From Verrucomicrobiota bacterium (GTDB taxonomy: Bacteria > Verrucomicrobiota > Verrucomicrobiia > Opitutales > Intestinicryptomonadaceae), in the NCBI GenBank assembly GCA_023450935.1, contig JAEXGH010000010.1, positions 1 through 45,344 on the forward strand: a stretch of DNA of 45,344 nucleotides. Direction: 5' to 3'. The translations under genes and the position numbers were made by a program. The notes below the pieces were generated by a model. The model did no database searches. It saw only the letters and a program-made list of their open reading frames with translations, and was not told the origin of the DNA. Positions 42,007-45,344 of this stretch are shown here, in pieces (the stretch's first letter is position 1; each line of letters begins with the position of its first letter).

Positions 42007-42639
42007 ATGTTTCAAGACAATCCCACTTTCGCCCTTGTAAATTTCGCCATTGCGGCCTGCCTTTTCCATATGTGGCTTGGCGATTTCCGCTTTTGGCGCG
42101 CAAACGGCGCGCCGCGCAACGGGGCTTTTGCGGGCGCGACTTCCGTTTCGCCCAAGTTTGGGGTTTTTGCCGCGCTTGCCGCCGCCGCGCTGCTTGCGGT
42201 TCATATTGCGGTCGAAACTGCGTTGGGCGTAGAGCAGAAACAGACGTCGGTTTCGGCGTGGGCGTTGTTTTCGTGGGTCGGCGCGGCGTGGACTGAGGAG
42301 TTCATTTTCCGCGGATATTTGGTTGTTTCAAACAGGGGCAGGGCGGCGTTGGTTGCGTCGATAATCGTTTTTTCGCTCGTTTTCGCTCTCGGGCACCCGT
42401 TTATGTGGGACTATTCCGTCCCCGAAGGCGCGTCGGTTTTCGGCGGGCAGTGGAAGTTCGATTTCTCCGCCCAGCCGATAAATGCCACGCTTTCCATCTT
42501 TACCTGTTCACTCTTATTCTACGCACTGCGCTTTGTCCCCGCCAACAAAAACCGCTCAATTATTCCGTGCGCGTGCGCGCATTTGACCTACAATTTGGGC
42601 GTTTTTGCCGCCAAGGCGGTTCAGGGGTTTGTGGGCTGA
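42007..42639 (+). CDS. CPBP-family intramembrane metalloprotease (Abi/Rce1 type)
   Basis: A 210-residue membrane protein with the three active-site motifs of the CPBP family: EEFIFRG with Glu97-Glu98 and Arg102, FALGHPF, and the C-terminal CACAHLTYNLG. The family includes CAAX-prenyl proteases and bacteriocin-immunity proteins; its bacterial substrates are mostly unknown. About five to six membrane helices. The start is uncertain: ATG 42007 and TTG 41998 are both close behind an in-frame TAG, and the upstream 36-codon frame would supply one more helix if joined. dus begins one base after its stop codon. Confidence 0.78.
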   Translation: MFQDNPTFALVNFAIAACLFHMWLGDFRFWRANGAPRNGAFAGATSVSPKFGVFAALAAAALLAVHIAVETALGVEQKQTSVSAWALFSWVGAAWTEEFIFRGYLVVSNRGRAALVASIIVFSLVFALGHPFMWDYSVPEGASVFGGQWKFDFSAQPINATLSIFTCSLLFYALRFVPANKNRSIIPCACAHLTYNLGVFAAKAVQGFVG

Positions 42640-42640
42640 T

Positions 42641-43591
42641 ATGTTTTCGCGCGCCGACAGAAAGCTTTTTACGCTCGCTCCCATGGCGGGTTTTACGAAC
42701 GCCGCGTGCAGGTCGATTTTCTCCGAATACGGAGCCGACGCCACGGTTTCGGAGTTCGTCTATTCCCGAGCGGTTCTCAAGGGGGCTGCGCGGGTGCTTG
42801 AAAAGCTCGCTTTCGAAGACGGAGCGCGCCCCGTCGGAATCCAGATTTTCGGCGACGACCCCTCCGAGATTGCCGACGCCGCGCAGCTTATCCGCGAAAG
42901 ACTTTCGCCCGATTTTATCGACATAAACTTCGGCTGTCCCGCCCCCAACGCGGTCGGCGCGGGTGCGGGCGCGGCGCTGCTAAAGGATGTTCCGCGTATG
43001 TGCGCCATTGTAAAAAAGGTTTCGGAAAGTCTCGACATTCCCGTTGCCGCAAAAATGCGCACCGGTTGGGACAGCCAAAGCATTGTAGTTCCCGACGCCG
43101 CCGTTGCACTCGAGCAGGCGGGCGCGAAAATGATATGTCTTCACGGGCGCACGAAGGCGCAGGCATACCGCGGCGACGCCGACTGGCGGCTTATAGAGCA
43201 AACCGCCCGCGCGCTTGAAATTCCGCTCTGGGGAAACGGTTCTGCGGAAAGGCTCGATGTCGGTTTTTTGCGCGGCAGCGCGTGTGCCGGCTTCAGTATC
43301 GGGCGCGCCGCGCTGGGCAATCCGTGGGTTTTCCGCCGTCTTAAGGCTGCCGTTTCCGGCGAACCGTTCGAAGAGCCGACGCCGCGCGAGCGCGCCGCGC
43401 TTGCCCTGCGCTACGCCAAGACAACGGCGGAATGGGGTTTCGACAAGGCGTCGCCCGACAACATCAAATTCATAAAAACCCAGATTATGTGTTTTCTGAA
43501 AAATGCCGAAGGGTTCAAACGCCTGCGCGTGCGTATGAAAGACATAAACACTTTATCCGAACTAAAGGAACTATTATGCGGACAATCATAA
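42641..43591 (+). CDS. dus: tRNA-dihydrouridine synthase, DusB-like
   Basis: A 316-residue FMN enzyme that reduces uridine to dihydrouridine in tRNA. FMN-binding APMAGFTNAACR lies at the N-terminus, the catalytic Cys99 in INFGCPAPN (followed by GAGAGAALL), then AKMRTGWD, LHGRTKAQAYRGDADW, WGNGS and SIGRAALGNPWVFRRL. The C-terminal helical tRNA-binding part is present. ATG 42641 comes one base behind the CPBP stop codon, and the gene end overlaps the next gene by 16 bases, so the CPBP-dus-TPR genes form one operon. Confidence 0.93.
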   Translation: MFSRADRKLFTLAPMAGFTNAACRSIFSEYGADATVSEFVYSRAVLKGAARVLEKLAFEDGARPVGIQIFGDDPSEIADAAQLIRERLSPDFIDINFGCPAPNAVGAGAGAALLKDVPRMCAIVKKVSESLDIPVAAKMRTGWDSQSIVVPDAAVALEQAGAKMICLHGRTKAQAYRGDADWRLIEQTARALEIPLWGNGSAERLDVGFLRGSACAGFSIGRAALGNPWVFRRLKAAVSGEPFEEPTPRERAALALRYAKTTAEWGFDKASPDNIKFIKTQIMCFLKNAEGFKRLRVRMKDINTLSELKELLCGQS

Positions 43592-44805
43592 TATATCTGT
43601 TTTTAACAATATCTATTTTAGCTGCCGATGTGGAAAATTTCGGCGCGGTGTTTACAAAGGGCTACGAATTCTATCTGCGCGGCGACTATCCTGCCGCGAG
43701 GGAAATGTTCGCCCAAATCCCCCCCCAGAAGACGGAACTTTCGGCTCTGGCGAGCTACTATCTGGCTTCGATTTACGCTTTTGAGGGCGACGCAACGGCG
43801 GCGGAAAAGAACTTTGCGCTCGCACTTGAAAACGCGCAGACACCGCAGACGCGCTCCAACGCGTTCGTTCAGGCGGCGCGCTTTTTCATCGCCAATTCCG
43901 ACTACGCAAAAGTTGTGGAGTTTTCGGAAAAAATTCCCGCCGACTTGCTCGGCGGCCGCGGAAAATTCTACGTAGCGCAGGCTCTGTATTTTCTCGGCAA
44001 GAAGAAGGAATCGGCGAAAATGTTCGCCTGCATTCTTCCCGAATTTGACGACAAAGCCTCCGCGGGTGCTGATATGCTCGTTGCAGCGGTCTTGGAAAAG
44101 AAAAAATTTGCGGCCGTCTTGAAGCTCGATTTCACTCCCAAGACCCCCGCGGGCATTGCGCGCGCCGACATTATGGCGGGGCGAAAAATCAACCAGTCTT
44201 TCGGCGAAATCAGTTTCCTCGCCCAGACAATCCTTGCCGAGCAGACCCCGACTCCCGAAATTTTGGACGCGCTCGCCCGCGCCGCTTTCGAAAATTCCGA
44301 CTCTCCGTTCGCGTGGCGCGCCGCCGTTTTGCTTTCAAAATCAAGGCTCGACGCCAAGGACTATGCGCAGGCCATGGTTTTTGCAAACGACGCGCTCAAG
44401 CTGTCTTCGCCCGACACGCTCGGACACTTCCGCGCGCTCATTGCCAAAGGCGACGTTTTCAGAATGCAGAAAAAATATGCCGAGGCAATCGACGAGTATA
44501 TGAAGCTTTACATGAACCGACGCGCGCGCGGCGAACCCATTGCCGAAGCCATTTACAAAACGGGGCTTTGTTTTTTCGAGCAGGGGCTTTGGGCTGATGC
44601 GCACGTCTGCTTCCAGCGCGTTTTTGTGGCGTTTTTTAGGTTCGAATACTGGGGAAGCCGCGCCTACTACTACGACGCCCAAGCCCTCTATTCGATGGGG
44701 CAACGCCGCGACGCCAATGCGACGCTGCTTGAGTATTTCCGCCGCGCCAAGGACAAATCTTCGGAGGTATACAAGGCGGCGCGCGCCTACTACAACTCGA
44801 TTTAA
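43576..44805 (+). CDS. Exported TPR-repeat protein
   Basis: A 409-residue protein with signal-like N-terminus MRTIIIYLFLTISILAADV and at least six helical tetratricopeptide-type repeats, for example GYEFYLRGDYPAAREMFAQI, ALASYYLASIYAFEGDATAA, YVAQALYFLGKKKESAKMFA, LIAKGDVFRMQKKYAEAIDEY and YYYDAQALYSMGQRRDANAT. Such proteins hold periplasmic or envelope complexes together; partners unknown. The start overlaps the dus stop by 16 bases in another frame and has an AAAGGAA ribosome binding site. A palindromic element starts four bases behind its stop codon. Confidence 0.72.
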   Translation: MRTIIIYLFLTISILAADVENFGAVFTKGYEFYLRGDYPAAREMFAQIPPQKTELSALASYYLASIYAFEGDATAAEKNFALALENAQTPQTRSNAFVQAARFFIANSDYAKVVEFSEKIPADLLGGRGKFYVAQALYFLGKKKESAKMFACILPEFDDKASAGADMLVAAVLEKKKFAAVLKLDFTPKTPAGIARADIMAGRKINQSFGEISFLAQTILAEQTPTPEILDALARAAFENSDSPFAWRAAVLLSKSRLDAKDYAQAMVFANDALKLSSPDTLGHFRALIAKGDVFRMQKKYAEAIDEYMKLYMNRRARGEPIAEAIYKTGLCFFEQGLWADAHVCFQRVFVAFFRFEYWGSRAYYYDAQALYSMGQRRDANATLLEYFRRAKDKSSEVYKAARAYYNSI

Positions 44806-44809
44806 AAAA

Positions 44810-44916
44810 GCGCGAGGGCGCGTTTGCTTCGCCGACGAGTTTATTTTTTATTGATAAGGCGAAACCTTTGTTTCGCCTTTTGTTTTATAAACTCTTCGAA
44901 GCAAACGCTCTCGGGC
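44810..44916. repeat. MITE-like palindromic element, copy 2
   Basis: Same outer ends as the element at 12032-12143 (GCGCGAGGGCGCGTTTGCTTCG against CGAAGCAAACGCTCTCGGGC, imperfect), but the inner arms are different: GAGTTTA/TAAACTC around a perfect hairpin AAGGCGAAAC-cttt-GTTTCGCCTT. The element begins right after the TPR gene. A right-end fragment (AAGAAACGCTCTCGGGCATC) occurs again at about 45140-45159 directly behind the 98-bp repeat. Confidence 0.6.
44856..44886 (+). terminator. Terminator-like hairpin behind the TPR gene
   Basis: Perfect 10-bp stem AAGGCGAAAC/GTTTCGCCTT with CTTT loop, followed by TTGTTTT. It is the inner hairpin of the palindromic element and could end the CPBP-dus-TPR transcript. 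Confidence 0.6.
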
Positions 44917-44924
44917 ATCATTTG

Positions 44925-44972
44925 GTTTTGGCTTCGACTTACGGGCGTTAAGCCCGCTACGCTCGCCAAAAC
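44925..44972. repeat. Nested inverted repeat
   Basis: Outer arms GTTTTGGC/GCCAAAAC (44925-44932/44965-44972) enclose an inner hairpin CGGGC-gttaa-GCCCG (44942-44956). No gene is present here. Confidence 0.55.
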
Positions 44973-45033
44973 ACAAATCCTGTCTCGAGCCTCGCACTTT
45001 TTTGTTCTGTTATTTTCAACTCATTTTTTAAGT

Positions 45034-45131
45034 TGGAACGTTTCTCTTTTCTTCGGCAATAGTCACATACTCAAGTATGCTCCTATCGCCTCGAAAATCA
45101 AAGCCGTCCCCTGAAGCCCAATTTGACAAAC
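45034..45131. repeat. 98-bp dispersed repeat, copy B
   Basis: Direct copy of 11920-12017 with one base changed. The left enclosing arm (AAATTGGGCTT in copy A) is lost here while the right arm AAGCCCAATTT remains, so similarity ends sharply at its left edge. Confidence 0.85.
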
Positions 45132-45193
45132 TTTTCTCAAGAAACGCTCTCGGGCATCATTCGATTTTATTTCGGATTGAACTCGCTCGCTTG

Positions 45194-45337
45194 GTTTTGC
45201 TTGCGCAAAATCCGCGTTGTTTTGAACTCGCATTTGTTTCACAAATGTCTCGGCACTCGCTTCGCTCGGCTCTTTGCCTACGGCAAAGCTTCCCACGTAA
45301 ACGTGGTCGCCCTACGGGTAAAACACTTCGTGTTTTA
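45194..45337. repeat. Run of short perfect hairpins at the window end
   Basis: Successive short perfect stems: TTTTGC-ttgc-GCAAAA (45195-45210), CATTTGT-ttc-ACAAATG (45231-45247), CTTTGCC-tac-GGCAAAG (45272-45288), CCACGT-aa-ACGTGG (45293-45306), CCC-tac-GGG (45310-45318) and TAAAACAC-ttc-GTGTTTTA (45319-45337). Together with the repeats at 44810-45131 it fills the 540 bases from 44806; no gene is visible. Confidence 0.8.
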
Positions 45338-45344
45338 TTCTCCC

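Noticed and set aside
11920..45131. 98-bp direct repeats considered as att sites of an integrative element
   Set aside because: The DNA between them holds housekeeping genes (carB, suf, pfp, argH, hppA, gap, pgk, tpiA) and no integrase, relaxase or phage gene.

Overview
The window reads as chromosomal DNA of a host-associated member of the PVC superphylum, most likely Verrucomicrobiota (Opitutia-like). This is inferred from a Minf_1886-family gene, a very dense set of secreted glycoside hydrolases, and a glycolysis built on pyrophosphate-dependent phosphofructokinase plus a membrane pyrophosphatase. Housekeeping genes often carry an AAGGA-type ribosome binding site, whereas most genes for secreted hydrolases have none. 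TAG, TAA and TGA are all used as ordinary stop codons.

Layout. 1-395: end of a decaying IS3-family insertion sequence. 552-623: tRNA-Gly(CCC). 796-4956: a large GH106-like lipoprotein and a short beta-helix protein. 5044-9629: a basic Verrucomicrobia-type protein of unknown function, a small secreted protein and a degenerate chemoreceptor-like membrane protein. 9631-11907: hinT, an unknown gene and a DnaQ-like exonuclease in one minus-strand operon, divergent from an inositol-monophosphatase/HisN-type phosphatase. 11907-12710: a non-coding island full of short perfect hairpins and dispersed repeats. 12711-13247: rubrerythrin. 13521-20517: carB, a Minf_1886 gene, sufC, sufB and sufD in one direction. 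20634-22695: a candidate small or leader RNA, then the first of three paralogous putative glycosidases (DUF5696/GH101-related). 22893-28828: PPi-dependent phosphofructokinase, the second paralogue behind a clan GH-A-type hydrolase, and a small VOC protein, all on the minus strand. 28926-32466: a DevB-like adaptor, a DevC-like permease and argH. 32651-36187: a galactose-mutarotase-like lipoprotein and divergently hppA. 36205-36440: a 64-bp tandem repeat. 36518-41665 (minus): gap, the third glycosidase paralogue, pgk and tpiA. 41887-44805: a CPBP protease split by an in-frame amber codon, a tRNA-dihydrouridine synthase and a TPR protein. 44806-45344: a second repeat and hairpin island.

How it fits together. 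The hydrolases (GH106-like, GH-A-like, three GH101-related paralogues, mutarotase) would release and present sugars outside or in the periplasm. PPi-PFK, TIM, PGK and GAPDH carry the hexoses through lower glycolysis, and the membrane pyrophosphatase couples the same PPi pool to an ion gradient. CarB and ArgH belong to pyrimidine/arginine synthesis; SufBCD and rubrerythrin to Fe-S assembly and peroxide defence in an anaerobe.

The most unusual signal is non-coding. Short perfect inverted repeats, mostly with 3-4-nt loops, are packed into the islands at 12080-12701 and 44810-45337. Related arms with compensating changes (ATTGAAC/GTTCAAT, ATTGGC/GCCAAT) recur elsewhere. A 98-bp repeat and a roughly 110-bp MITE-like element occur in both islands, which lie about 33 kb apart. 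All function calls rest on reading motifs by eye; no database search was possible.
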